In this document: positions 1 through 8,525 of the stretch, piece after piece | Layout of the letters: each line of letters opens with the position of its first letter | Position numbering within the stretch: position 1 is the first letter of the stretch | Source of the DNA: Sphingobacterium zeae | GTDB taxonomy: Bacteria > Bacteroidota > Bacteroidia > Sphingobacteriales > Sphingobacteriaceae | DNA length: 64,000 nucleotides | Assembly: GCF_030818895.1 (NCBI RefSeq) | Contig: NZ_JAUTBA010000001.1 | Location: 2,418,001 to 2,482,000 of the forward strand | Direction of reading: 5' to 3' | The notes under the pieces: model-generated | What the model was told of the DNA's origin: nothing | Seen by the model: only the letters and a program-made list of their open reading frames with translations | Database searches by the model: none | Translations under genes and position numbers: made by a program

Positions 1-384
1 ATGAGGGGCAACCTGTGGGATTAAAACTCGATGCCTATTACCTGGAATATTTTGCTAATCCATTTCATTTTGCGGGACATTATGTCGCTATATATGGCTA
101 TGACGATGAGCACGCCTATTTGGTGGATACGAGGCAGCAAGGCGGTAATGTGAAGATGTCGCTTGCGAGTTTAGCTTTAGCGCGGGCAGAGAAAGGGCCT
201 ATGTCGTCCAAAAATTTGTATTATACCATAGCAGGTAATATGGAGAACGTTGAACTGAAAGAAGTGCTGATTGCCGCAATGGTCAAAAATGCAAAGCAAT
301 ATCTTGCACCACCTATCAGCAATTTTCAAAACCCTTGCCACAAAAGAGAAAAATGCAATGGAAATATTGGCTTCATTAGGATAG
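1..384 (+). pseudogene. BtrH-like / C39-like peptidase-fold protein, 5'-truncated by the window and internally broken
   Basis: An open frame runs in from the window edge: codons before the GTG at 15 continue the reading (E-G-Q-P-V-G-L-K-L-D), so the real start lies upstream. The stretch GHYVAIYGYDDEHAYLVDT resembles the conserved His-containing strand of BtrH N-terminal / C39-like proteins, which act as acyltransferases or peptidases on peptide natural products. After PPISNF (about 320) the frame drifts into low-complexity sequence and into a hairpin, ending at 503. A neighbouring frame from about 315 reads IFKTLATKEKNAMEILASLG and stops at 382-384, which looks like a natural helical C-terminus. 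I infer an internal deletion or frameshift joining two parts of one gene. The family call is from memory and moderate; the broken state is fairly clear. Confidence 0.5.
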
Positions 385-444
385 GCCACTTGAATGAAAA
401 AATCTTCTGTAGCAATAGGTTTAACCGTTTTTCTTTAAAAATAA

Positions 445-486
445 ATAACAAATTGAATTTAAACGTGTTTATATTCAATTTGTTAT
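445..486. terminator. Long AT-rich hairpin, probable bidirectional terminator
   Basis: The arms ATAACAAATTGAAT (445-458) and ATTCAATTTGTTAT (473-486) are perfectly complementary. The inner bases extend the stem, with one mismatch, to about 20 bp around a GT loop. It sits between the plus-strand BtrH-like remnant and the minus-strand XRE gene, as a shared terminator would. There is no strong T tract, so the function is inferred from position and stem. Confidence 0.45.
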
Positions 487-555
487 CAATTATATTGACC
501 TAATTTGGTGAAATAGAAATAAACCTGGCACTATACTGTTCAGTGTCTTTTGGGG

Positions 556-756
556 TTACTCTATATCAAGAATGTCTCCGGGCTTGCAGTCCAGCACTTT
601 GCAGATGGCTTCTAAGGTTTCAAACCGGACGCCTTTAGCCTTTCCCGTTTTTAAGATGGAAAGATTGACAAGGCTCAAACCGACTTTCTCCGATAATTCT
701 GTCAAAGACATTTTACGCTTGGCTAAGACAACATCTAAATTAATTATAATAGGCAT
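556..756 (-). CDS. Small XRE/Cro-CI family DNA-binding protein
   Basis: A 66-residue protein that is almost entirely one helix-turn-helix domain. The N-terminal strand MPIIINLDVVLAKRKMS is followed by the HTH TELSEKVGLSLVNLSILKTG and the short tail ICKVLDCKPGDILDIE, typical of the small XRE regulators (YozG-like) that lack a sensor domain. It starts 6 bases after the stop of the DUF2975 membrane protein at 763-1458, so the two are almost certainly one minus-strand transcript. Pairing of a DUF2975 protein with a minimal XRE regulator is a recurrent arrangement, so a joint role (membrane protein influencing the regulator) is plausible but inferred. No operator was identified. Confidence 0.85.
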   Translation of the reverse strand: MPIIINLDVVLAKRKMSLTELSEKVGLSLVNLSILKTGKAKGVRFETLEAICKVLDCKPGDILDIE

Positions 757-762
757 GTTTAA

Positions 763-1458
763 TTAAATAAAGGATTCATTCTCCCTACTCAAGACGACAC
801 CGGATCTAAAAGCTGCGCCAAAAGCCAATAATACTAATCCAATAATGGTCTCCGTATCGAAAACATGTGTTCCATTGTGTAACAAATAGTTCGAATTATT
901 TAAACTTAATTTTGTAATACAATTAAGGAAAGATTCCTGTGTAATCCATCTCGTAACAGGTAAAAGTAGTAGACAGATTGAGCTGAAAATAATAAACGAA
1001 GCATTCTTATCTGTAAAAAATGTATTGTTACTAAACGATTTGAAGAGCTTTTGCACGAAGAAAATTAATAAACCTATTAGAAACCAGTAACATAATTGTG
1101 CAATTTGATAAAGAATAGATGAAAATGAAAGTAATTCTTTAAGGGATTGAAATCTCAGCTGCACTAAGCCCTTCCCTTGGTACGGACTGACGATCAATGT
1201 GTTGTTGAACCAGTGATCCAATGTTTGAGAAATATCCTTTTGTTGATTTGCCTGGCTATTTGTGTCTTTGGGTATAATATTAACATTACAAACCTGATAA
1301 GCTTTAAGGCCGCTACCTGCGGCCGGTATGCCGGAAGTAAATAAATTTGATACCAAAAATAGGATATAAAATACCATTACTATGCAAGAAAGATAGTAGA
1401 GATAGCGCGCTGTTTTATTATTGGATAGTTTAATAATTGATTTTTTTGATTGATACAA
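763..1458 (-). CDS. DUF2975 family membrane protein
   Basis: 231 residues. There are about four membrane segments: residues 20-42 (YLYYLSCIVMVFYILFLVSN), about 120-140 (LCYWFLIGLLIFFV), about 157-175 (IIFSSICLLLLPV) and near the C-terminus (IIGLVLLAFGAAFRSG). A roughly 70-residue extracytoplasmic loop lies after the first. The FRSG-V-x-L-x-x-E-N-E ending and the helix order are typical of DUF2975 proteins. The gene lies directly upstream of the small XRE gene (6-base gap) in one operon. Function is unknown for the family. A 15-bp AT hairpin ends 11 bases before the start codon, so the transcript either begins within that hairpin or passes through it. Confidence 0.8.
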   Translation of the reverse strand: MYQSKKSIIKLSNNKTARYLYYLSCIVMVFYILFLVSNLFTSGIPAAGSGLKAYQVCNVNIIPKDTNSQANQQKDISQTLDHWFNNTLIVSPYQGKGLVQLRFQSLKELLSFSSILYQIAQLCYWFLIGLLIFFVQKLFKSFSNNTFFTDKNASFIIFSSICLLLLPVTRWITQESFLNCITKLSLNNSNYLLHNGTHVFDTETIIGLVLLAFGAAFRSGVVLSRENESFI

Positions 1459-1468
1459 ACTTAGTGAA

Positions 1469-1510
1469 ATTTAAAATAAAACACATATTATTTAATGTTT
1501 TATTTTAAAT
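1469..1510. repeat. AT-rich inverted repeat upstream of the DUF2975 gene
   Basis: ATTTAAAATAAAACA (1469-1483) and TGTTTTATTTTAAAT (1496-1510) form a perfect 15-bp stem with a 12-base loop. It could be a terminator for minus-strand transcription arriving from 1.5-1.7 kb, or an operator for the DUF2975-XRE operon that starts 11 bases downstream on the minus strand. The sequence alone does not decide between these. The bases between here and 1728 contain no gene I can support. Confidence 0.4.
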
Positions 1511-1728
1511 TTTTATCGAATTATATTATTTTTTCTAGTTCTGCTTGTGCTGCTTGTCCCATCGAATACATTCCTATTAGTACGGATCAGATGAACAGGT
1601 CTTTTGGTTTTGGACAAATTTCCAGTATATCTTATTTGAGTATTGGAAAGCAATTGGTAGTGTTTAGTCAGACCAAGTTTTTACCCGCATATGAACTGAT
1701 TTTTACGCAAATTGATTAAGTTTGTGTC

Positions 1729-2679
1729 ATGGCGAATGCAGTTCGAATAAATAAGACCCAACAGCGTAAGATTAATGTCTTCGTGCGTTGTGTTGGAATT
1801 TCGTTGTTAGCTTGGTTATTGTTTTCGATTTCCAATCAATATACTGTGTCCGTTAAGGCAGCAATTGAATATGTCAATCTTCCCGAGAAACGCGCATTTC
1901 ACCCGCAGCAATCCGATACGGTAAAGGTGAAATTGGAGATGACGGGATGGCAATTTTTATTTTCAAAGGCTGCTTTGGAAACACCTAAAGTTCAGGTCGA
2001 CCTAAGCTCACTAAAAACCAAAGATTGGATCGTTTTTTCTAATCAGCTAGGATTTATAAATCGGCAATTTCCGCATGAACAGCGGGTCGTGTCGGTGAGT
2101 CCCGATACCTTATTTTTCGATTTTTCGAAACAGACACAACGTAAAGTGCCTGTGAATCCCCTAGCTAATATTGCATTTAAACGGGGATATGGCTTTATCG
2201 CTGAAACTAAAGTCACACCTGCTTATGTCACCATCACCGGACCTTACGAGGATGTTTCGGAAATTGAATACTGGGAAACCGATACCGTTCGCGGGAAAGA
2301 CGTAGAAACTGATGTACGAACTGTTGCGAATCTGGCGAAAAATCAAAAAGGGAATATCAATGTTTATCCAACGTCTGTTGAGGTGCTGATGCCAGTAGGT
2401 GAATTGACTGAGAAAGTAATCGAATTACCTGTCAAGGTGGAAAATGGGCAACGTTATAGTTCGGTCAGACTTAGTCCAAGTAAAGTTGTTGTCACCGTAT
2501 TGATGTCCGTAAAAGATTACAATAGGTATACTTCGCGCGATTTTGAGGCAGTGGTAGATCTTTCAGATTGGGAGAAGAATCAGGTACAGTACTTACCCAT
2601 TTTATTGACCAAAGTTCCGGAATATTGTCAGATAATTAGCATTGTGCCTCAAAATGTAGACTTTTTTGTACGTAAATAA
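1729..2679 (+). CDS. YbbR-like domain protein (CdaR-like)
   Basis: 316 residues with one N-terminal membrane helix (about residues 23-40, VGISLLAWLLFSISNQYT) and an extracytoplasmic part of repeated beta-rich YbbR units. The motif VTITGPYEDVSEIEYWETD, followed later by VPVNP- and VKVENG-type strands, fits the family. In Firmicutes, YbbR/CdaR proteins modulate the diadenylate cyclase CdaA. In Bacteroidota the gene is commonly found immediately upstream of coaE, as here: the stop is 10 bases before the coaE ATG. No cyclase gene is visible in the window, so the regulatory role is only suggested by family. The start ATG (MANAVRINKTQQRK) gives a basic cytoplasmic tail before the helix. Confidence 0.85.
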   Translation: MANAVRINKTQQRKINVFVRCVGISLLAWLLFSISNQYTVSVKAAIEYVNLPEKRAFHPQQSDTVKVKLEMTGWQFLFSKAALETPKVQVDLSSLKTKDWIVFSNQLGFINRQFPHEQRVVSVSPDTLFFDFSKQTQRKVPVNPLANIAFKRGYGFIAETKVTPAYVTITGPYEDVSEIEYWETDTVRGKDVETDVRTVANLAKNQKGNINVYPTSVEVLMPVGELTEKVIELPVKVENGQRYSSVRLSPSKVVVTVLMSVKDYNRYTSRDFEAVVDLSDWEKNQVQYLPILLTKVPEYCQIISIVPQNVDFFVRK

Positions 2680-2689
2680 CGATATTTTC

Positions 2690-3265
2690 ATGAAGATTGG
2701 AATAACAGGCGGAATTGGATCAGGTAAAACTTTTATCTGCAAGCTCTTTAAAGCCATGGCAGTACCTGTTTATAACGCGGATGAGGAAGCTAAAAAACTG
2801 ATGAATAGTGATATTCGCATTAAAGAACGATTAATCGCGGAATTTGGAGCAGAGACTTATCCGGACGGGAAGCTGGATCGAGCTTTCTTAGCTCAACGTA
2901 TATTTTCAGAAAGAGCGAAGCTCGAACTTGTGAACGGAATTATACACCCTATTGTTATACAGGAGGCCAAGGAATGGGCAGAACAACAAAAATCCCGTTA
3001 TACGCTCAAGGAGGCTGCTTTGCTTTTTGAAAGTGGCTCTTACAAGGATCTTGATTATACCATCCTGGTTACTGCGCCTTTACACATACGTGTTAAACGT
3101 GTTATGGAGCGTGATGGCGTCACTGAAGAACAGGTCATGGAGCGAATAAATACGCAACTAACTGATGAAGAAAAATTAAAACTGGCAGACTTCGTCATCA
3201 TTAATGATGGAACCACACCACTATTGCCACAAGTGTGGAATCTACATCAAAAATTTTTAAAATAA
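2690..3265 (+). CDS. coaE: Dephospho-CoA kinase
   Basis: 191 residues from the ATG that gives MKIGITGGIGSGKT. An upstream TTG at 2666 would overlap ybbR and was not used. The P-loop GGIGSGKT begins at about residue 7. The nucleoside-kinase core follows: the early D-A-D-E-like stretch (VYNADEEAKKL), the central HPIV, and EAALLFESG with the catalytic region. The C-terminal DFVIINDG is typical of CoaE. It phosphorylates dephospho-CoA with ATP, the last step of coenzyme A synthesis in the cytoplasm. It is tightly packed between ybbR and the MBL-fold gene (4-base gap), consistent with one operon. Confidence 0.95.
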   Translation: MKIGITGGIGSGKTFICKLFKAMAVPVYNADEEAKKLMNSDIRIKERLIAEFGAETYPDGKLDRAFLAQRIFSERAKLELVNGIIHPIVIQEAKEWAEQQKSRYTLKEAALLFESGSYKDLDYTILVTAPLHIRVKRVMERDGVTEEQVMERINTQLTDEEKLKLADFVIINDGTTPLLPQVWNLHQKFLK

Positions 3266-3269
3266 TAGT

Positions 3270-4229
3270 ATGTCTATAATATTGCCTGACTTCTTCGTCA
3301 GAAAGCCAGAAGGTTATTACTGCCGTTACGGTGATTTTTTTATCGATGCCAGCAATCCAGTTATGCATAATGTCGTATCTCATGCCCATGGCGATCATGC
3401 GAGCTCAGGGCACGATTATGTGTATGCTACCCATGTGACAGCTTTGTTTATGAGTCACCGTTATAAGCAAAATCGCAAAGACTCCTATCAGGTTAAAATA
3501 TATAACAGTCCTTTTAAACTCGGTGCTGTCGAGATTACGTTAATACCTGCAGGGCATATTCTCGGGTCGGCACAGATTCTAATGGAATATATGGGCGTGC
3601 GATATTTGTATACCGGCGATTATAAATTACAGCCCGATGATACCTGTGAACCCATCGAAATGCATCAAGCCGATGTATTGATTACCGAAAGTACCTTTGC
3701 AAATCCGGCTGTTATCCATCCTAACCCGGCCGAGGAAATCAAAAAATTAGATGGTCATGCCAGCAATATCTTATTGGGTACTTATGTACTGGGAAAGGCG
3801 CAACGCGTTACTGATTTGATCAATAGATACTGTCCAGATAGAAAAGTACTTGTGCATAGTGGAATACTGCCGTACCATCGCCTTTACGATCAGCACGGGT
3901 TAAAGAAATTGTCCTACGAGCCCTACAACAGAAAAGAAATGAAACAGGGCGAACAGAATAAAGTTTATCTGGTCCCCCCAATGACATTTAATAGCTACTT
4001 CAGAGCGACCAAAGTATTGCGGGCGTTCGCTTCGGGCTGGAAGCGCCTGCAGGCACAGAATGATATCGAACTCTATATATCCGATCACGTGGACTGGAAC
4101 GACATTCTCCAGTATATCAAAATGGTTGATCCTCGGGAAGTATGGACACTCCATGGTGATGGAACGATTCTGAAAAGTTATTTCAAAGATAAACTGATCG
4201 TCCGCGACGTCTTTCTGGCACAAGCGTGA
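3270..4229 (+). CDS. MBL-fold metallo-hydrolase, ligase-associated exonuclease type
   Basis: 319 residues. The metal-binding signature SHAHGDHAS (HxHxDH, about residues 37-44) is followed by the later His in PAGHILGSAQ and the Asp in LYTGDYKLQPDD. This is the beta-CASP/CPSF-like branch of metallo-beta-lactamases. HILGSAQ with YTGDYK is characteristic of the family called ligase-associated DNA exonuclease, which often sits beside ATP-dependent DNA ligase and Lhr helicase genes. Here those partners are absent and coaE is 4 bases upstream, so the DNA-repair role rests on sequence type only. RNA processing cannot be excluded. Confidence 0.75.
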   Translation: MSIILPDFFVRKPEGYYCRYGDFFIDASNPVMHNVVSHAHGDHASSGHDYVYATHVTALFMSHRYKQNRKDSYQVKIYNSPFKLGAVEITLIPAGHILGSAQILMEYMGVRYLYTGDYKLQPDDTCEPIEMHQADVLITESTFANPAVIHPNPAEEIKKLDGHASNILLGTYVLGKAQRVTDLINRYCPDRKVLVHSGILPYHRLYDQHGLKKLSYEPYNRKEMKQGEQNKVYLVPPMTFNSYFRATKVLRAFASGWKRLQAQNDIELYISDHVDWNDILQYIKMVDPREVWTLHGDGTILKSYFKDKLIVRDVFLAQA

Positions 4230-4294
4230 AGCAACTAATATATTTTGGCGTATCTATAACAGCACCATACAACTGATTTCGACCGCTCATCTGA

Positions 4295-4322
4295 AAACTT
4301 CGCTGACCATACAGCGAAGTTT
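4295..4322. terminator. Hairpin between convergent genes
   Basis: AAACTTCGCTG (4295-4305) pairs perfectly with CAGCGAAGTTT (4312-4322), loop of 6 bases. It lies between the ends of the MBL-fold gene (plus) and the small membrane protein gene (minus, ends 4323). The A and T flanks on both sides suit a bidirectional intrinsic terminator. Confidence 0.75.
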
Positions 4323-4727
4323 CTATTTCATATTAACAATCTTGTCAACAACATAGACAGTATTTCCGCGCCAAGGAAGTACTCCATGATACTCTTTGTA
4401 ACGTAGATCGAAATATTTTCCACTGTTGAGCTCCAATTGTTGGAAAACTGAATCGTCTTCGATAGAAAATTCAAATTGATTGCTGGCTATTCCTCCAGTT
4501 TTGATGCTTCCAAATCCTTCTTGGATGAGCTTGCCCTCGTATGTCTTAAAAATATTACCTTTTCTTACAGCGTAATTAAGATAGCCAGACTTGACACCCT
4601 CACCGAATACATAATAATATTTCCAGTAGGCATATGAGCCACCTCCGACGAGGATAAAGAGGATCAGGATGAGCAAAAATTTTTTTAATCCGGATTTCTT
4701 CTTTTGTTGTTCAGGTAAATTTTCCAT
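4323..4727 (-). CDS. Single-pass membrane protein, conserved hypothetical
   Basis: 134 residues. A short charged cytoplasmic tail (ENLPEQQKKKSGLKK) leads into one membrane helix (about residues 17-37, FLLILILFILVGGGSYAYW). A periplasmic domain follows, containing GYLNYAVRKGNIFKTYEGKL and ending in a beta-rich segment. I recognise this as a protein type common in Bacteroidota with no established function; some databases attach unrelated enzyme names to it. It converges with the MBL-fold gene and diverges from dinB. No catalytic motif is visible. Confidence 0.7.
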   Translation of the reverse strand: MENLPEQQKKKSGLKKFLLILILFILVGGGSYAYWKYYYVFGEGVKSGYLNYAVRKGNIFKTYEGKLIQEGFGSIKTGGIASNQFEFSIEDDSVFQQLELNSGKYFDLRYKEYHGVLPWRGNTVYVVDKIVNMK

Positions 4728-4938
4728 TATGTATTTGAATTAAAATGGTTTCAAACAATTTGTAAAGCAGTTAAAAATGTATTCTTCGATACCCTATTGT
4801 AAAACTTGATCTAAAGATAAATAATGAACCGCATAAATGCTAGTGGTTTTTACTATAAGTCAATGAAAAAGGTGATTTGTTGGATGCTAATTCTATTAGT
4901 TTCTTTATCCTTCGTACGTGCTGTTATGCTAATTTTTG

Positions 4939-4946
4939 TAAATTTG
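4939..4946 (+). promoter_or_regulatory. Bacteroidota -7 box TAAATTTG directly before dinB
   Basis: TAAATTTG matches TAnnTTTG exactly and ends 4 bases before the dinB ATG at 4951. If used, transcription would begin at or next to the start codon, giving a leaderless or near-leaderless message. No good -33 TTTG element is visible at the expected distance, so confidence is limited. Confidence 0.4.
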
Positions 4947-4950
4947 TCCA

Positions 4951-6048
4951 ATGGACTCAGACCAGATATATCGCAAGATCATTCATTTAGATATGGACGC
5001 ATTCTATGCGTCTGTAGATCAGCGCGACTTTCCCGAATATCGGGGGAAGGCAATCGCTGTCGGCGGATCTCCAGATGGGAGAGGGGTGGTTGCGACAGCG
5101 AGCTATGAAGCAAGAAAATTTGGTGTCAAATCTGCTATGAGTTCAAGAAAGGCTCTGCAACTGTGCCCTCATATTATCTTCACTTATCCCCGTTTTGATG
5201 TGTATCGCCAGGTTTCGTATCAGATCAGGGAGATTTTTCTACGGTATACTGACTTAATTGAACCACTTTCCCTGGATGAAGCATATTTAGATGTTACAGT
5301 GGATAAACAGGGCATTGGTTCGGCAATCGATATTGCCAAAGCGATTAAAGGAGCTATTAAGGACGAACTGAACTTAACGGTGTCGGCTGGTGTGTCTGTC
5401 AATAAATTTGTAGCGAAAATTGCTTCAGATATGGATAAACCCAATGGTTTGACGTTTATCGGTCCTTCTAAAATTGTTAAGTTTATGGAGTCATTGCCTG
5501 TAGATAAATTTTTTGGCGTCGGGAAAGTGACTGCAAAGAAAATGCACGAACTGGGTCTTTTTACGGGGCTCGATTTAAAAAAACAGCGTGAGGATGATCT
5601 GGTCCGTTGGTTTGGAAAGACAGGTCACTTTTTTCACCGTATTGTCAGAGGTATCGATGACCGTCCAGTTGTTCCTAATCGCAGCAGTAAATCGATTGGT
5701 ATTGAGGATACTTTTGAAGAGGATGTAGAAGCATTTGAAGAATTAAATAGCATTTTGCATCGACTCTGTCAACAGTTGTGGTTACGTATCGGCAAAAAGG
5801 AAGTTTCTGGACGAACGTTAACTTTAAAAGTTAAGTATGCGGATTTTGTTCAACTTACACGTAGCACGACCATAGAAAGTAGTTTCGACTCCGAAGACAA
5901 AATTTACGCCACTGCACATCGTTTGTTAAGCAAGGTTGAGCTGCTAAACAAGGTGCGGCTATTGGGAGTTTCAATATCCAACTTTGTGGAAGAAAATGAT
6001 TTTCCAAAAGAAGGTATACAGCTAAACCTTTTTGAGCATCGTCTTTAA
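4951..6048 (+). CDS. dinB: DNA polymerase IV (Y-family translesion polymerase)
   Basis: 365 residues with the full Y-family pattern. IIHLDMDAFYASVDQRD (about residues 8-24) carries the first catalytic Asp, LSLDEAYLDVT (about 104-114) the Asp-Glu pair, and VSAGVSVNKFVAKIASD the palm/thumb region. The HhH thumb (FFGVGKVTAKKMHELG) and a little-finger domain follow. The C-terminus GIQLNLFEHRL contains a QLNLF sequence of the beta-clamp-binding type. The enzyme copies past damaged bases with low fidelity. No LexA-like operator was recognised upstream. The start is set by a good MDSDQIYRK beginning. A longer overlapping frame starting at 4824 is judged spurious. Confidence 0.95.
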   Translation: MDSDQIYRKIIHLDMDAFYASVDQRDFPEYRGKAIAVGGSPDGRGVVATASYEARKFGVKSAMSSRKALQLCPHIIFTYPRFDVYRQVSYQIREIFLRYTDLIEPLSLDEAYLDVTVDKQGIGSAIDIAKAIKGAIKDELNLTVSAGVSVNKFVAKIASDMDKPNGLTFIGPSKIVKFMESLPVDKFFGVGKVTAKKMHELGLFTGLDLKKQREDDLVRWFGKTGHFFHRIVRGIDDRPVVPNRSSKSIGIEDTFEEDVEAFEELNSILHRLCQQLWLRIGKKEVSGRTLTLKVKYADFVQLTRSTTIESSFDSEDKIYATAHRLLSKVELLNKVRLLGVSISNFVEENDFPKEGIQLNLFEHRL

Positions 6049-6190
6049 TCAATAACCCGCACTATTTTTCAACTTTTGATAAGCTACAGGATATACCGCA
6101 TGTGAATTAAGCTTGTTACAGGCAAAATCATCGTTATTTGTCACAATTCTTTATCTTAGCCCAAATAATAATAAACATATCCAAAAAGTA

Positions 6191-8317
6191 ATGAATACGG
6201 TATCAAGAGTACTCTTAGGTGCGTCGATCGTTTTTTTTGTGCACGAGACTGGTGTTGCGCAGAAGAAATTGGATTTTGCGCAGTCCTGGGGGCAAAAGCA
6301 ATCTTTGACAGTTCGCACCAATCAGTATCCGGGCTGGGCAGACGGGACAGCTTACCTGGAGAATGATGTAAACGATGGTCATTTGTATCAGGTCAACGTT
6401 AAATCAGGCAAAAGAAGTATTTATACAATTCCTGCTAAAGATGGAACAGTTGTCTACATCGATAGCAACGATATCTTCCTAAAAAGCAGTGATGGAGCCG
6501 TAAAAAAGCTGACCAATTCGCCTGATATTGCCGAACAGAACCCAACGTTGTCACCAGATGGTAAATACGTGGCTTTTACGCGCAAAAGTAATTTATACAG
6601 CGTGGATGTGGCGTCCGGAGAAGAGATGCAATATACACATGATGGTACTGACGTCATTTACAATGGTTGGTCATCTTGGGTGTATTACGAAGAGATTCTT
6701 GGGCGTCCGACAAAGTACAAAGCTTTTTGGTGGTCTCCAGATAGTCGTAAGATAGCATTTATGCGGTTCGATGATACAAAGGTTCCGATGTTTCCGATTT
6801 ATTCGTCCAAAGGCCAGCATGGTTACCTGGAGGAGACAAGATATCCCAAAGCCGGTGACCCAAATCCGGAAGTGAAGGTAGGAATCGTTCACCTCGAAGG
6901 GGGCAACGTTACCTGGGCTGATTTCAACGAGAAAGACGATCAGTATTTTGGCCAGCCTTATTGGGCCTTTGATAGTAAAAATGTGATGGTACAGTGGATG
7001 AACCGGGATCAGAACAATTTGAAGTTTTATCAAGTGGATCCGAATTCAGGTTCGAAAAAAGAAATCTATGATGAGCGTCAGGCTTCATGGATCAATTTGG
7101 ATCACGATGAGCGTATCACGTATCTGGCGGACAACAAATATTATATCCTAAAATCGGATAAGACAGGCTGGGCGCATTATTACCTCTATAAATTGGATGG
7201 AACATTGGTTAATCCAATTACTTCCGGCGAATGGCAGGTAACGGAATTAAAACGGATTGATGAAAAAAATAAGGTGATCTATTTTACCGCACGTAAAGAA
7301 AACTCAGCGCGTTTTGATTTGTACCGCGTGGATTATTCGGGTAAAAATCTCAAACGTCTGACGTTCGGTGAATACTCGCACGATGTGAATGTCTCGCCTG
7401 ACGGCAAGTATTTTATTACTAAATACTCCAATGTGAGTACACCCGATCGGTTCGCTTTGTTGGATAATCAAGGTAAGGTCGTACGTCAGCTAGCGGATAG
7501 TAAAGCTGCTGATTTTGCCTCGTATACCTACGGTAAAACCGAATATTTACATCTTAAATCGGATGACGGATTGTTCGATCTTCCCCTAACAATAACTTAT
7601 CCGACAAATTTTGATAAATCAAAAGTTTACCCGGTTGTTTTCAGTATTTACGGTGGGCCTGACGCGGGAACGGTAAAAGATACCTGGAAAGGAACGGCCA
7701 ATCAGTACTGGGCCAATGAAGGAATTATTCAAGTCTCTGCAGATCACCGGGCATCTGGTCATTTTGGTAAACAAGGTGTTGCTTATATGCACCGCAATCT
7801 TGGTCACTGGGAAATTATTGATTATTCGACAATTGTTAAATGGTTAAAATCGCAACCTTGGGTCGCTAAAAACAAAGTACTTATCACCGGGCATAGCTAT
7901 GGTGGCTATATGACTTGTTTGGCGATGACGAAGGCGGCTGATGTATTTGATTTTGGTATTGCTGGCGCACCGGTTACCTCTTGGGGTCTCTATGATAGTC
8001 ATTACACGGAAAGATGGATGGATACACCACAGGACAATCCTGAAGGCTATAAAACCGGATCTGTATTGACTTATGCTAATCATTATAAAGGTGTGCTGCG
8101 CATTATGCATGGCGATATGGACGACAATGTACATCTGCAGAATACAATCCAGCTGGTCGATAAATTGACTGATCGAAATGTTCCTTTCGAATTGATGATT
8201 TATCCTGGAAGCCGTCATGGATTTGACCGATCGAAAAGTAAATATGATTTTAATGAACGTGCGCGTTTTTACTATCAATATTTACTGGAAAAGCCACTTC
8301 CAAAAGAGTTTAAATAA
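6191..8317 (+). CDS. Secreted S9B peptidase, dipeptidyl peptidase IV type
   Basis: 708 residues from the ATG at 6191, chosen because it gives a signal peptide (MNTVSRVLLGASIVFFVHETGVAQ); an in-frame upstream start at 6113 adds an unconvincing extension. The first about 450 residues form the beta-propeller, with WVYYEEILGR carrying the paired Glu that binds the substrate N-terminus in DPP IV enzymes. The alpha/beta-hydrolase domain has the nucleophile in GHSYGGY (Ser about residue 569), the Asp in GDMDDNVH, and the His in SRHGF. It should remove Xaa-Pro/Ala dipeptides in the periplasm. It is monocistronic, closed by the terminator at 8342. Confidence 0.92.
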   Translation: MNTVSRVLLGASIVFFVHETGVAQKKLDFAQSWGQKQSLTVRTNQYPGWADGTAYLENDVNDGHLYQVNVKSGKRSIYTIPAKDGTVVYIDSNDIFLKSSDGAVKKLTNSPDIAEQNPTLSPDGKYVAFTRKSNLYSVDVASGEEMQYTHDGTDVIYNGWSSWVYYEEILGRPTKYKAFWWSPDSRKIAFMRFDDTKVPMFPIYSSKGQHGYLEETRYPKAGDPNPEVKVGIVHLEGGNVTWADFNEKDDQYFGQPYWAFDSKNVMVQWMNRDQNNLKFYQVDPNSGSKKEIYDERQASWINLDHDERITYLADNKYYILKSDKTGWAHYYLYKLDGTLVNPITSGEWQVTELKRIDEKNKVIYFTARKENSARFDLYRVDYSGKNLKRLTFGEYSHDVNVSPDGKYFITKYSNVSTPDRFALLDNQGKVVRQLADSKAADFASYTYGKTEYLHLKSDDGLFDLPLTITYPTNFDKSKVYPVVFSIYGGPDAGTVKDTWKGTANQYWANEGIIQVSADHRASGHFGKQGVAYMHRNLGHWEIIDYSTIVKWLKSQPWVAKNKVLITGHSYGGYMTCLAMTKAADVFDFGIAGAPVTSWGLYDSHYTERWMDTPQDNPEGYKTGSVLTYANHYKGVLRIMHGDMDDNVHLQNTIQLVDKLTDRNVPFELMIYPGSRHGFDRSKSKYDFNERARFYYQYLLEKPLPKEFK

Positions 8318-8341
8318 CTCTAAGTAAGGCAGAAATAAAGT

Positions 8342-8372
8342 ATCCCCTATCAGTCCGATAGGGGATTTTTAT
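8342..8372 (+). terminator. Intrinsic terminator of the DPP IV-type gene
   Basis: ATCCCCTATC (8342-8351), loop AGTCC, GATAGGGGAT (8357-8366), then a T-rich run. A 10-bp perfect GC-containing stem 25 bases after the stop codon at 8317. Confidence 0.9.
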
Positions 8373-8525
8373 TTTTTGGAGTATTTTCATTCATTCACGC
8401 TGCCAAATATGCTCTATCGGGTTCTTCTTTATGTTAAATATCACAAAAAAGTGATTTTTCTGTGTGTGTAAATTGTTGAAAATTAAAAAATATGGCATCT
8501 TTGTATAAGTTTATTTAAAGATCAA

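Noticed and set aside
1495..1719. 74-codon plus-strand frame before ybbR
   Set aside because: The start codon lies inside a perfect hairpin, there is no recognisable family, and the opposite strand reads as a possible gene scar.
4824..5108. 94-codon frame before and across dinB with a signal-peptide-like start
   Set aside because: It overlaps the first 50 codons of dinB out of register, and its C-terminal half has no protein-like composition.
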